Shown: positions 22,881 to 34,874, numbered from the stretch's first letter. The stretch: 64,000 nt of DNA from Blastomyces gilchristii SLH14081 (GCF_000003855.2 NW_003101681.1:6111707-6175706), one strand, 5' to 3'. The notes: a model not told the origin generated them from the sequence alone. Made by a program: numbers and translations.

Positions 22881-24425
22881 TCCAATCCACGAGAGGGATT
22901 TCTGCTGTATGGGAAGTGGGGTAATTGTGTATGTGCAAATCGTTGAATTTCCCCTCCTCAAATAACGCGTAAAGAAAGGGAGGAGATTTACGAACAATCC
23001 CCCCAGGCACGTTGAGGCCCTTTTTAATTTATCTCCTGTCATTTCTCCCTGGCGTTCCTTGGAGCCGCATCGTGACATTTGGTTGCCCAACTAGTGTGCT
23101 TGCCAAGGACCAAGAGGGAAAGATGGGTCCGCTGCCACGGGCGAAGTCATTCCTACAAATATGAGCGCCAATGAACACATCGCTCAAGCACAGGGATGTC
23201 CAAGTAAAGCGCCGGCACCGAAGTCACATGCCCGTAGAATGGGGGCGAAGCATTTTTGACGGGCCTAGCTAGCGTGTGGAGCAGCCATAGGATGAGGAGG
23301 TATCACTTGAGCGTGGTGGAGTGCGGGTTATGCTGCATTGCACCTTGATTTACTTATATAAATTCACCGATGGATGTGGAGCCTCCCAGTAATATAGAGA
23401 CCGCGTACGGAGTAGAGTCTAGAGATATCATAGAATATTCCACTCCACTGCATTGAAGTAACTAATTTTCTCGCTTGTTTCGTGCTTGATTTAGGTTGTA
23501 GCGCCAGTTCCGGATCACACAGGGGGGGTGGAAGCAGGTCTCCGATTATATTTGCCAAGCCTCCACAACAGTTCCGCCCCGCCCAGCTCCATGACGTCGC
23601 TCACTTCACAAGAGTTAGTTTAGTTAAGGAGTGCAAGGAGTTAGTTGGCTCTAACCATAACTAACTTATTAGGAAATAATTATATAATCCCAAAGTCGTC
23701 CACAGAAGCAAAAAAGGCGGTAGGAAATATTGGTTATGGTGCGCAGACCTTGATCCATTTTTCTAACTTGTTCAACCCTCCCCTAACAGCAGCATCAAAC
23801 TGCTGTGCTCTGAAGCATCAAGCAAAGGGTCGCATAACTGCCCAATACCCCAGCGAACGGGATGCCTCGGTCAATTTTGTATTCTACATATGTTGATATA
23901 ACCATCATTTACACCGAGAGAAACACTCACTAGTGTTTTGTTTTGCATCTCTTTGCAATCTTTATCACTCTGTGTGAAAGTGAATTGATTTTTGAATAAT
24001 ACAATGATCAACCAAAATATTCGCACAACAGGGAAGTTGGAGTGAGCTAGGAAAAAATCATGCCAAACTAAAGTGAACTGAACAGAAGCGATCTGGGGAA
24101 ACAAATAGAACACAGCTGCTTGGCTCTCATCACCACAAATCGAATAGCACAGGAGCAGTTCGTCTGATCACTTCTTATCCTCTCCTTGCCCTTGAAAGAA
24201 TCGAGGATGCTTTCAGCAACTCCTTCGCCAGTGGGGTTTTCTTTGGGATCGACGACGACCTTAGCGAGTATTTTATGAGAGTTTTTGTTGGCAGCTTCCC
24301 TGACGCTTCTGTTCTCCGCATTCTTATTTTCTTGAAGGATGATTTCGAATTTTCCATTGACCTCAGATCGTGAACCTACCTTTTAGCTTCGCCTGGATAA
24401 TAGAAACTAACATTCTGTCTTCAAA
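22881..24425. other. Intergenic, no gene supported
   Basis: About 1.5 kb with only short overlapping open frames. The minus-strand 60-codon frame at 24175-24357 and plus-strand frames at 23482-23896 lack domains. It may contain the missing 5' part of the APH-like pseudogene, but I could not identify it. Confidence 0.45.
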
Positions 24426-25681
24426 ACTATGGCTCGTTGTACTTTGTACAGGACAGTTTCGACGGATGCGAATCCGCAGAAATTACAACCGATATCACCG
24501 AGTCTATGAGAGAGTATGGTCGACGAAAATTCGTGTTCGGGCCTCTTGCACTCAGGGAGTTTTGGGAGAAGGAGAGATCGCAAATGTCGATAGATCGTGA
24601 GCCATGTAAGATGGATTGCGGGTATCTACCTGTCAATCATAGCGTTTGATAAACCAACAACAGCTAACTTCATCATTCCGTCTATCAAGGGAAGTCTATC
24701 AAAGCTTACCTAGAATCTATCGCCCGACGTGAAATATCGTGGACCGGCAAATATGCGTCTTCATCCGCCAAAGCTCCTGGATACCTAAAACTTTCGGAGG
24801 CCCAAAGATCCCCAGAGGAGCATATTCAACTCCTGAACAAATATCTTGATGCGATCTCTGCCGTTATCCCCAGTAACCCCTATGTGATCCGCCCAACGAT
24901 ATATCACCCGGACCTTCATAGTGGCAATATTTTTATCCACAATGGCAGGATATCTAGTAGAAATTGACTGGCAGTCTATATGGGCGGCGCCATTAATTCT
25001 ACAGGCGAGAGCTTCTAGACTAATCGATTACAACGGAGGGATTATATTGCATCTTCCCGAAAATTTCAAACAACTGGACCAGGATGAGAAAACCCATGTT
25101 CGGGATCAAAGTATCACGGTCAATACAGATGCTCATTTATGAAGAAAAAAGAGCAAAGGCAAATCCTCTACTAAGCAAGGCTTTTTTACCCAACCGTTCG
25201 GCAAGTCATTATCCGAATTGGTGTCCTTTGCGGGGAATTCGTGGGATGACGACATTATTCCCCTCAGGGAATATCTGATCAGGCTTGAGAGGTAATATAT
25301 ATAGTTTATTTTCATGCTTTGAGCCCGGCTTCGGTTGCGCGTTTGCGTTCCAGTTGTTCAAAACACCTGCTAATATGTAGTATTTCTCTAGGGATTGGTC
25401 TAAATTGGGGACTTCGGACCCATGTCCATATAATTTTACGGAAAGATGACATTCGAAAACACCGACAGGACGACGCAGCAGGGTTTAAATGAGACGCAAG
25501 ACTTTTGGGATATGCTAGAAGGAACAGTTGACAGGACTAGCTGGACTACGAATGAGGAGGATTTCGAAGGTGCGGTTGACTACTTTTTGAAGTTAAGGGA
25601 GACTAGTTTGAAGACATTAGATGGCACCGAACGGGAGGAGTTCGAATTGAGGACTCATTGGGTTCTTGGTCACAAACGTTA
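24426..25681 (+). pseudogene. APH/AIM9-like phosphotransferase (protein-kinase-like fold), frameshifted
   Basis: Fragments of a fungal aminoglycoside-phosphotransferase-like protein (APH superfamily, AIM9-like) follow each other on the plus strand. In order they are NYGSLYFVQDS, YGRRKFVFGP, REFWEKERSQMSIDR, the catalytic loop YHPDLHSGNIFIHNGRISS (HxDxxxxN: His, Asp and Asn kept), IDWQSIWAAPL (metal-binding Asp), LPENFKQLDQDEK, and DFWDMLEGTVDRT. An intron (25292-25391) splices cleanly into DWSKLGTSDPCPYNFTE. The frame changes at about 24958-24964, 25108-25111, 25182-25200, 25441-25450 and 25481-25490. Several look like one extra A or T in a short run. The N-terminal kinase lobe was not found. 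Non-functional as read. Confidence 0.8.
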
Positions 25682-26009
25682 GATAGACGTACGTCTTTTT
25701 ACGGATGAAGGTAGAATATTATAGCCATATTTGAATCTTGAATTACAGGATCTTTGTTTAATAATATGATCTGTAGTTAATCCTTCATTATTCCTGCAAT
25801 TTTCTTTTCCCTCTTTTGGCTCGGAATTTCATTTTAGAAAATAGGTTACTCTTTACACCATCCGCCAGGCCAGCAAAGAAACGAGGATAACTACATCTAA
25901 GCGATGTTGACAAGAATGTCCAGATAAACTTACCCGCTAGTTCCAACTTTTTGTTTCATATCTAAACGCGGGGGTACCCGTCATCGCAAATTTGTATATT
26001 TCTCCAGGG

Positions 26010-26010
<1 letters not shown>

Positions 26011-26039
<29 letters not shown>
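26011..26039 (+). repeat. Homopolymer T(29)
   Basis: Uninterrupted run of 29 T followed by A. Length in homopolymers of this size is unreliable in assemblies. Confidence 0.9.
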
Positions 26040-26043
<4 letters not shown>

Positions 26044-27208
26044 TAAAAAAGCCACCATCTGGGATGTGCTGTATTTAACTGACCAAGCCTGCTAGTGACA
26101 TTTTAGGGATAGGAATGGCTAAACTTTCCCCTAAGGGTTCCGCGCATTTGTCCAAGGTCTTTTATAATATATAATATAAACCCCAGACTCAAGCGTTGAT
26201 GAAGTGTGGAGATCAGATTGTTCTTAAACGTCAGGCTTCTTGAACAACACTTTCATGAGCATTGTTCCTATTTAGTTTTATCTATCTTGGCAGATTTATC
26301 TTTACTTTGCACTTCAGATAGAAGTAACTAATAAGTAACTAACTTTAGTGGCGGTAAAAAGCGATGAAAGATAAGTTGACTAACTAATAAATAAAAGATA
26401 ACTAAGTTAAGCATCGGTGTGGCTGACGCTAAGAGTCCCGCCGCCCCTGATCTAGGCCTTGGCTGCTTCAACTATTTAATTTAATAATGAATGAATGAAT
26501 ATCTTATCTTCTTCTTCCCTGTTTCTGGTTGAGAAAGTTATTTCTTCTTCCAAAATTCAAAAAGGGTTAACTTAGTTAATTCAACTTCAGTATTTGAAGA
26601 CAACAATTCTACATTCTCCCCTACAATCAAATAATGGATCTATGGCACTTCCCCATATTTCCCCGGTCTCCCAGTTTGCGGCCTCTTGTGCCTCTCGACA
26701 GACAGAAGCTTCTGTCCAGAAAACTTATAATGTGGACACATAACTAGAATAGGATTTCCTCAATCCCGGTTTGCGCGCAAGTTCCACTTCGTTGCCCGTG
26801 GCTACACAATCCCAGACGAAGCGGGAAACCAACCGTTTGAAGAGGGTGGGGGAAAAAAAAGAAAAACAAAAGAAAAAAAACTCTGAAACCTGATCGGCAT
26901 TTAGTGCGTCGTCTCCCTAGTCGTGCCTCTTATGGACCGTGGTTGGACAGCATTTATTTCCCTCCTCTCTAGGGACTCGCTCAGGCTCAACGCGCGGGTT
27001 GGACCTTGGGGATACTTTGGCTATTATGAGTTTAGTCTGCCAATTCCAACTGCGCATCCTTGAATATTATTGCCCCTAGGCGAATTGCGTGGGGGGAGGA
27101 ATGTAGCAGAATAGGTGTCAGTATGTATCTGAGATATCTCTCTCCTCAGTCTGGTCTGCCAGATAGGGATCCCCTCCTGGGGTTGAGAGCAGAATCAGCA
27201 GATAGATG

Positions 27209-27253
27209 TTTTTCTTTTCTTTTCTTTTCTTTTCTTTTCTTTTCTTTTCTTTT
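27209..27253 (+). repeat. (TTTTC)n microsatellite
   Basis: About nine tandem TTTTC units upstream of the DUF3431 gene. Confidence 0.9.
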
Positions 27254-27683
27254 TGTTTTTCTTACTCTCTTCTCTTCTTCTCTATACTATGCGTACTTCT
27301 CTAACAAAGATTTCAAGCTTGATATTTGTTGATTTCCAAAAAATATCAAGCTGAACCCTGCACCGCACCGCCGACTTTATATATATCATTCCTTTCTCTG
27401 GATTCTATCTTTCGAAAAAATGATCCCGTCTCTTCCAGAATTCTCTCTACTGACCGAATAAGTCTTTCTACGGTGTCTTTTCTGGTGCTTGTCGACCTCG
27501 AACAGCTCCCTTTTTACCTCCTTCTCTCCTTCACTTCTTTCACTGCTTCTTCCTTGGTTAATATTCATGTAAATTTATTTTTTTAAGCATCGATTTATTT
27601 TTAAAAGCATTTGTGCTCCGATTTGTTTCCAAATTTTTCTACATTTTCCCTTTAATATCCTCATTTCGTTTCTTTCTCCAACC

Positions 27684-28872
27684 ATGACTATATCCATTGC
27701 ATTCAGACCTAGCTCTCCGCGGCTGTTGCGCAAACCCCCCACTATCTCCGGCATCATGCTCCTTGTCTATCTTACCTTTTTCTGTCTCCTTTGCAGCATG
27801 GCAAAATATTGTCTATCCTCCTTCTTAGCCTCCGCCGGCTACGAATCCGGCCGCGCAGATCGTGAAATCATCGTCGCCGCCATGTCCGAAGACGATACCT
27901 CCTGGTTATACGAGTATCTCCCGGACTGGGGGAAGAAAATCTACATTGTCGATAACCCCAATGCAAAACTAACCGTACCGAAGAATAAGGGAAGGGAGTC
28001 TATGGTATACCTGAGGTAGAAACTCATTCCTTTAAAAAAAAAAGCCCCGTATCATGAAAAAGTACTAATGAGCCTTTCAGCTACATAATCGACAACTACG
28101 ACCGCCTCCCAAAACACATGGTCTTCATCCACCCCCAGCGCTACCAATGGCACAACGACGACCCCCTCTACGACAACGTGCCCATCATCAAAAACCTCCA
28201 GCTCCCCTTCTTATCGCAGCAGGGCTACGTAAACCTCCGCTGCGTCTGGTTTCTCGGCTGCCCTGTCGAGATCCGCCCCTTCACCGACACCCAGCGCGCA
28301 GACATTCACGCCGGCGCGGCTTTCAAATCCGGCTTTGAAGAGCTGTTCCCCGGCACCCCCGTGCCCAAGGAAGTTGGCGTATCCTGCTGCGCCCAGTTCG
28401 CCGTCACGCTTGACCAGGTACATAAGCGGCCCAGGTGGGAATATGAGCATTTCCGCGAGTGGCTACTCAACACCCCGCTACCGGATGAGCTGAGCGGGCG
28501 CATCTTTGAGTATTTGTGGCATAGTACGTTTTGGCTACACTCACAACTTACGAGAAAAAAAAAGAGTTTCTAAAACTTAACCCAAAAAGATAATAATGAA
28601 GCTAACACATATGTTCAGTTATCTTCGGCCGCGACTCCGTCCACTGCCCCACCGCCGAAGATTGCTACTGCAAGCAATACGGCTTATGCAACCTCTCATG
28701 CAAAAGTAAGGGCTTCTGCGACGGCCGCTACACCATCCCCCCTTATTCAACCCTGCCAGACGGCTGGCCCGATTTTGGCTGGGATGGGAACCCGCGGCGT
28801 CCTGGTGACCCGATACCGGCGCGGAAATTCCCGAAACAGATGCAGCAGCAGCAACAACCGGTGGTTGGATGA
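27684..28872 (+). CDS. DUF3431-domain type II membrane protein
   Basis: Three exons (27684-28015, 28081-28523, 28619-28872) join to 342 residues. The introns (65 and 95 nt) have clear branch sites (TACTAAT, GCTAAC). Residues about 23-47 form one membrane span (GIMLLVYLTFFCLLCSMAKY). The lumenal domain matches fungal DUF3431 proteins: EIIVAAMSEDDTSWLYEYLP, KIYIVDNP, then YIIDNYDRLP, FIHPQRYQWHND and the Cys-containing C-terminal part (DCYCKQYGLCNLSC). Family members are often described as glycosyltransferase-like on fold grounds, but no activity is established here. The C-terminus ends in a Gln run (KQMQQQQQPVVG). ATG chosen as first in frame, following an in-frame stop region. Confidence 0.85.
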
Positions 28873-30292
28873 TTCAGGATGATGGAATGTAGAAATGTAA
28901 TTGGATCATGGCTTTGTTTTTAATAGAGGAGAACACACGTGGTTCTTGTGGATGTGGGCGGAACGAATAGACAAAAATGGGAGCGTTAAGTTAGAGGAAT
29001 ACTAGAAAGGGAGTGGACATATATTCCGGTAAGCTAGACCATCTTGGCATAATGTATGGAAAAGAGAAACTAGACGGAGTGGCTAATATTTAGTTATCCT
29101 TCTCAGCCACGTGCTTTACTTGAAAATCCGGCGGGGGTTTCCATGCTTAGCTCACCTTCCAACCTCCACCTCCACCTCCACCGCCATGCGGTATCCGGGA
29201 TTTTTTTTTCAAAACATTGAGCCTCTTCCCTCCTCCCAGTCAAAACAAAGGGGTTAAAATCAATTGTTTGCTACCTATAGATTATACACATACGCATCCA
29301 TGGACACAGAGAGTTGGATACTATTCAAATCACAGCTACACATGTAATAGATTTTTGGATTGGGTAGTTCTACATTTTACACGGGTTAGATATTTTTCTT
29401 TGAATAATACAATAGGTACCGGAATAAAGAAAAAGAACTACGTATAACTATTTATTTTACTATCTTTGTATATACTGTATGTTTATTAATGAGTTACGCG
29501 GAGTTGACCGTACTAGCAAAGGAACTAAGGACGGGCATTTTTGTCGCGGCTATTTGTATCTGACGCCGTTATTCCCTCGGCTGTAACTTAACTTAAATAT
29601 ACAGTTTTATAAATTACCGTTCTTACATCATCAACCATCAACTTCCATCATCTCCCTCAACCACCACCAACAACATTCTCCAGATCATTCTACCAGCCAG
29701 TACAGTACAAAGAGGGCATATATCCCATCTTCATATCAGAGCTTAGCTGGCTAGCTCTGTTTTTTTCTTTCCTTCCCGTTCGTGGCGTTTCCGGGTCACG
29801 GTTGAGGTATGTCTAACTATGTATCCATAGCTGCATGTCACAAACATGCATAATCAAATGAGATCGCAGCCAGGAATCTACGTACAACTGACGAACATGG
29901 TGGTGGCAGGGTGTATATATTAATATCAAACAGTGATATTCGAAATATCAGCTCCAGCACATATACAGGGCTCCGATTGCTCTTCTTTTTACACGCTCAC
30001 GGTAAACAATCGGCGACAGCACGGCTACGCGGAGGAACGGGCAGAAACCAATAACAGTGGCATCCGACCCCATTAAAAGGGCACGGATATACGCATACGT
30101 GTATACTTGTGCAGGCGCCTTTGAGTCGTATTATTGCGGGATGTTTAACTCGAATAACTAAATCCAATTGACAACTATTACCCGCCGACTCGACTGGTCG
30201 CTTCGATAGAGCGGGAGAGCCGAACCATCTCCTTGCAGCACCCTACATCCAAAAACCAACCCAATTCCCGCCTCCAACAAAATCCTATAACA
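28873..30292. other. Intergenic, 5' region of the dephospho-CoA kinase gene
   Basis: About 1.4 kb with no supported gene. The open frame at 29217-29447 has no domain. Sequence around 29620-29690 is CA-rich, typical of a fungal 5' leader or promoter. No tRNA or other RNA recognised. Confidence 0.5.
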
Positions 30293-31147
30293 ATGCTCCT
30301 AATCGGCCTAACCGGCTCTATAGCCACTGGCAAATCGACCGTCTCCTCCCTCCTTTCCTCCCCACCCTACAACCTCCCCATAATCGATGCCGACATCCTC
30401 GCCCGCAAAGTCGTCGAGCCAGGCACCCCAGGCTACCGCGCCATAGTCGAGTACTTCGGCCCGACAACCCCCGACCTCCTCCTCCCCGACGACCCAGATG
30501 ACCCAAACGACAAAAACAAGCCAAAAGCAAAGCACAAGGAGCTTGGCCGCCCCTTGAACCGCCCCGTCCTTGGCCGGCGCGTCTTCGGCGACACAGAGGA
30601 ACGCAAACGCGACCGCGCCGTGCTAAACCGCATCGTCCACCCGGCCGTCCGCTGGGAGATCTACCGCTCGCTGCTCTACTACTACCTCCGCGGCCACTGG
30701 GCCGTGGTGCTGGACGTGCCTCTGCTCTTCGAGAGCGGGCTGGACGCGCTATGCGGGACCGTAATCATGGTTGGCGTGTCCGATGCCGCGGTACAGATTG
30801 CGCGGCTGCGGGCGCGCGATGCACATTTGAGTGCGGAGGATGCGGAGAATCGGGTGAAGAGCCAAGGGGATGTGAAGGGGAAGGCGGCGCGGGCGGAGGC
30901 GCGGGGTACGGAGAGTGTGAGGGGGTTGGTTGTGTGGAATGATGGGGACAGGGCGGCGTTGGAAAGGGAAGTGAAGAAGGTAATGGAGCGGGTTGCGGGG
31001 GCCAGTCCGCGGTGGTGGGCGTGGGTTTTGTTGCTTGTGCCGCCATTGGGGGTTACGGTTGCGGCGTGGAATTTGATGGTGAATTATCGGGGGAAGAGGG
31101 GGTGGGAGGCGGATGACGCGGAAAGGGTGGGAAGGGCGAAGTTGTAA
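30293..31147 (+). CDS. CAB5: Dephospho-CoA kinase (CoaE/Cab5)
   Basis: Single-exon gene of 284 residues. It catalyses the last step of coenzyme A synthesis, phosphorylating the 3'-OH of dephospho-CoA with ATP. MLLIGLTGSIATGKSTVSSL carries the P-loop (GxxxxGKS). Further family motifs are IIDADILARKVVEPG, the VLNRIVHPAVRWEI segment and VVLDVPLLFESGLD. A C-terminal hydrophobic span (about residues 239-263, WVLLLVPPLGVTVAAWNLMV) suggests membrane attachment, as in other fungal homologues. ATG at 30293 is chosen because the P-loop starts four residues later; the frame stays open upstream to another ATG at 30233, which would add 20 residues of low similarity. Confidence 0.93.
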   Translation: MLLIGLTGSIATGKSTVSSLLSSPPYNLPIIDADILARKVVEPGTPGYRAIVEYFGPTTPDLLLPDDPDDPNDKNKPKAKHKELGRPLNRPVLGRRVFGDTEERKRDRAVLNRIVHPAVRWEIYRSLLYYYLRGHWAVVLDVPLLFESGLDALCGTVIMVGVSDAAVQIARLRARDAHLSAEDAENRVKSQGDVKGKAARAEARGTESVRGLVVWNDGDRAALEREVKKVMERVAGASPRWWAWVLLLVPPLGVTVAAWNLMVNYRGKRGWEADDAERVGRAKL

Positions 31148-31551
31148 CTTTCCCAACCCTCCCCTTTTACTACCTTTTCAATTGTTGAGATAAGAGTACT
31201 ATTATACATATTGCATATTACATCTCATTGCTTGTATATATTTTTAGGGGGGTTTTAAAGCAACTATTTTGTTAATATTGGATACAGTCTAAATTTTGTT
31301 ATGCTTCCATATAGATGATCATTTCGCAACCTGTGATAGACATGGAACGCAATACAGATGCCTAGCTAATAAAATAAAACTCATGCCTCCCCATGCATAA
31401 ACCATACAACGCCATACCCTAAATGCCGAGATGTACATGTACAAAAGAAAAATGCCATGAAAAAGCACTAATAATCAAAACGAGACTCCCTAAGAAGCTG
31501 GCAATTCGGCCCATCACTAATGTGAACTCAGACCTTCGTGACAGCCCTGTT
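31148..31551. other. Intergenic between convergent genes
   Basis: About 400 bases between the 3' ends of the dephospho-CoA kinase gene (plus) and the acidic-protein gene (minus). AT-rich 3' UTR-like sequence; nothing else seen. Confidence 0.5.
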
Positions 31552-32862
31552 TCACCTCCTCCCCTTCCTCCCGCCCCCACCCCCACCCCACTGATTCTGA
31601 TGTCGTTTGTGCTGCCGCTGTTGCTCCCCCTTATCGACGCCTCCAGATATACTAGTTAACCGACTGAGATCGACAGCATCATCGCCGGATTTTCTCTTCT
31701 TGCTGTTTTGCGCATTCCATCGCTTTTCAGCCCGTTTCTTCTCAGATTTTTGTTTAGCGGCCTTCAGGAGTGCATCGAGACCGTCATCGTCGTCGTCGTC
31801 GTCATCATCACTACTTCCGCTTCCACTGTGGCCGTCATCGTTCTCTTCATCTTCGTCGTCTCCGTCTCCGTCTCCGTCTACATCCCCATCTCCATTCGCG
31901 TTGTGCGAGCTAGATGTCGCCGTCGCCTGCTTGTTTGCAAAAAAAAAAAAAAAAAAAATCCGATTAGAAACTATAAATTTTGCAGAAAGAAAATAAGAAG
32001 AAAGAGAACATACCAGCCCCTTCCCCCCTTTCCTCTTGAACCCGCCAAAACTCTGTCGGCCGCCCATAACCTCCTCATCCCCCACATCGCCAAACCCATA
32101 CACACTACCGCCATCCATCGCCGTTTGTGGATGGGGTTCGGGAAACGTCCCCGGCGGATACTCAATGACCCATTCCTCCTCGCCGGCCTCGGCGGCCTGT
32201 CTCGCGATAGCGGCGGCCCGTTTCTCCTCCTCAGCTCTAATCGCGGCGGATATGGCTTCTAGATCTGCGTTGCCCGTAGCGGGCGTGGAAGGTGTAGATT
32301 TGGAATGTGAGGAATTCTTTTGGCGCTTGGGTGATGGTGTGGGCGTCTTTAGGGTATCGTAAGATTGTTGTTGTTGGAGCTGTGAAGTGGAGGGTGTTGA
32401 GGGGGTATGTGTGTTTGTATTTGTGGATGTAGAGGAGGCTGCGGCTGCGGCGGCGCGTTGCATGAACTGGATGGGGTTAGTTTTGAGGTATTTTTTGGAG
32501 GAGATATGTATGGAAATTATACCTTCATGGTCAGCAGCCGCGAGGACATTGTCTTTGGGGATTTTGGGGTCGGCATGGTTGTGGATGAACAGTATTTGCA
32601 CTACCCGTCAATGTTGATGGCGGTTGGATGCGAAGGGAAAAGAACTATTGCTGTGGAGAAGGATAATTCCTGTTGCTCTGTAAGATTAGGCGACCATGCT
32701 CTCTCCAATTATTAATGTATAGGAATGCATGCGCAGTTGTAAAAGGAAATATACACCAGCAGATGAAGCCGTCGTTGTGTCTTCGAAAAGCCCTGATGTC
32801 AACTTTTTCGGTTGGATGAGGTTGTCCGGGCAAGGAACGCAGCCGATTGGCTCTAACCACAT
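31552..32862 (-). CDS. Conserved-looking acidic/low-complexity protein, function unknown
   Basis: Exons 32862-32757, 32600-32014 and about 31926-31552 join in frame to 355 residues. The N-terminus (MWLEPIGCVPCPDN, then VQILFIHNHADPKIPKDN and ADHEGIISIHISSKKY) looks structured. The rest is low complexity: Ala/Ser/Thr runs, an Asp/Glu tract including nine Asp in a row, basic KKRAEKRW and SKKRK segments (possible nuclear signals), and a Gly-rich end. The second intron contains a 20-base T run directly before its acceptor, and the intron is open in frame, so a retained-intron form could be translated. I do not recognise the family; a nuclear role is suggested only by composition. It shares a 127-bp divergent promoter with the NDUFS6 gene. 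Confidence 0.65.
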
Positions 32863-32989
32863 CAAACCGGCCAACTTCAACTCTTATATACCACCAATCA
32901 ATCAATCAATATGTTTTAAATACTAACCACCACGCATACCAACACATCCTCACCCACCCGCAACAACGGGCTAAACAACATCATCCACA
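32863..32989. promoter_or_regulatory. 127-bp bidirectional promoter
   Basis: The start codons at 32862 (minus) and 32990 (plus) are only 127 bases apart, so both transcripts must start within this interval. It contains three tandem CAAT units (about 32896-32910). No specific factor site is claimed. Confidence 0.6.
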
Positions 32990-33946
32990 ATGCTCGCCTC
33001 CACAAGGTCCCGTCTCTGCCTGGCCGCCGCCGCCGCCGCCCGCCCATCCCCTTCCCGCCTCCTCCCCCGCGCCTACACAACCACGGCACCACGCCTGTCC
33101 GAACCCTCAGAGAACGCCATCCCGGCCAACGACCCCAACCCGCGCAAGAAGGTCAGCCCCGTCTCCGCGAGCAATGCCGTGCCGACAGATGCCATGGGCT
33201 CCCGGGACCTGCCCCTCCAAGAATCGGTTGAGGAAGCACAGCGCCAGCTAGCTAAGCAGGCGCCCAACCGGACCGCTATCTGGGCGAAGAGCCAGCAGCC
33301 GCGGGAAAAGGCCATGACTGGGCCACGGTTCGAGCAGACTATTATGGAGTATCAGGTAAGAATTTTTTTTTTTTTTTCCTTTTGGTCTACATCTCCTTTT
33401 GCATCCTTGTGGACGGGCTACCTGCTCGATGTATTTTTCAGTTGTGTGCGTCGAGGAGGCGGTGGGATGGTGAAATCCCGACCAGCAAGAGAGACGCGGC
33501 CAATCGATTGCTATTGTGATTATCCGGCAAGGAAGACCCTCATGCTAACATCCCCACCAAAAAGCCCCGACCGTACGCAGCTATCGAATTGATCCACAAG
33601 CAGCCCGTGCGATGGACAAAGGAGAAGGTCGTCTCCTGCGACGGTGGCGGAGGACCCCTCGGCCATCCCCGAGTCTTCATCAACACAGATAAACCCCAGA
33701 TTTGCGTGTGCGAATACTGCGGTCTTCCATTTGTACGTACAGGACCCAGGACCAAGGCAGACTTGACTTGTTCCGCTGCAGGATTTGCTCTATCTAACTT
33801 TCGGTTTGAAAACACAGGCAAACGAGAACAGCCGGAAAACGCTGGAGGCGCAGGAACACACGTCGTATCCGTTGGAGCCGCTTGGACACCCAGCGGAAGT
33901 CAATGAGTCGCAACGAATCACGCCAGAAGGTTTCGAGCAGCGATAG
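32990..33946 (+). CDS. NADH:ubiquinone oxidoreductase zinc-binding subunit (NDUFS6-like)
   Basis: Exons 32990-33355, 33565-33732 and 33818-33946 join to 220 residues. This is an accessory subunit of mitochondrial complex I that binds zinc and is needed late in assembly of the matrix arm. The N-terminus is an Arg/Ala/Ser-rich presequence without acidic residues (MLASTRSRLCLAAAAAARPS). The conserved region runs from AIWAKSQQPREKAMTGPRFE through AIELIHKQPVRWTKEK. The zinc ligands are in CDGGGGPLGHPRVFI and QICVCEYCGLPF (Cys, His, Cys, Cys). Introns have canonical donors; the first uses an AAG acceptor 20 nt after a GCTAAC branch site. Divergent from the gene at 31552-32862. Confidence 0.93.
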
Positions 33947-34568
33947 AATAGGAGCGGAACTACCATAACACCAGCAAATAAAAAACACAATATAATAGAT
34001 CCCATTTTCTTCTTGTTTCATTCCGTCTTTCGACTCCTTTCATTGCAGCTCAAATAACAAACAAAGCGCAACACCATTTTCCAATGCTAATTTTCGCCAA
34101 TTCTTGTGGCGTACACTGTTCCTTTACTGTTTCCTAGCCCGTTCTGCGTGTACATATAGTTTGTGGGCCTGTTGGGCCGAGAGTAGCGAATGGCATAAAT
34201 GGAATCCAAACCCGCTCTATCAAAAGTTGTGGTACCCATCTGGTAAATCGTTTAGGCGATGGAGCCATCTCCCTTCTCTCCGTGTGACGTATTTCAGCCA
34301 CTTCATACTGGGAGTAGCAGGTCGACTTAGGCATATTAAATGTGCAAAGCGATTGAATCTATGACTCCTTGCATACAACTCACTGATTCTCTCCCATTGA
34401 GCACAACAGCTCGTTGTAGACGCAGGTGTATATCTATCTACACAGTGTACCTCCGGTTCCAAAGGGTCCAACAACTCCAGATTAAATACCCAGATAAAAT
34501 AATAATGAAAGTCCAGTCAGTGCAGAAGCACAAAAACACACATAGCTAGTGGGAAAGAATATTAAAAA
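33947..34568. other. Intergenic between convergent genes
   Basis: About 620 bases between the NDUFS6 and UPF0047 3' ends. Only shadow frames on both strands; no RNA gene recognised. Confidence 0.5.
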
Positions 34569-34874
34569 CTACATCTTCTCCCCCTGGATAGTCGCCACGA
34601 CCTTGCGTGAGTGCTTACTGGCGCGGAATTCCAGATACCAGATGCCCTGCCAGGTGCCAGTAGCTAGTGTCCCGTTGGTAATGGGGATTGTGACAGATGC
34701 ACCGATGAGGGCAGATTTAATATGTGCCTGGAGGGGGATCAGTTAGCAAATCAATTTTTTCATACATACCACGTACGTTTGCATGGCATGTCATATCCAT
34801 CCCCAACCAATGTCTCCATCCCATCAAAATACATCTGGAGAAACGAAAATTGAAAAAAGAAAAAAAAAAAAAAA

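Larger units (their letters stand above)
25682..27683. other. Intergenic with poly-T and (TTTTC)n tracts
   Basis: About 2 kb without a supported gene. Contains a 29-base T run (26011-26039), a (TTTTC)n tract (27209-27253) and pyrimidine-rich leader sequence just before the DUF3431 gene, probably its promoter and 5' UTR. Open frames at 27060-27586 arise from the low-complexity tracts. Confidence 0.55.

Noticed and set aside
27060..27586. Two plus-strand open frames before the DUF3431 gene
   Set aside because: Driven by the (TTTTC)n tract and pyrimidine-rich leader; Phe/Ser/Leu-only composition.
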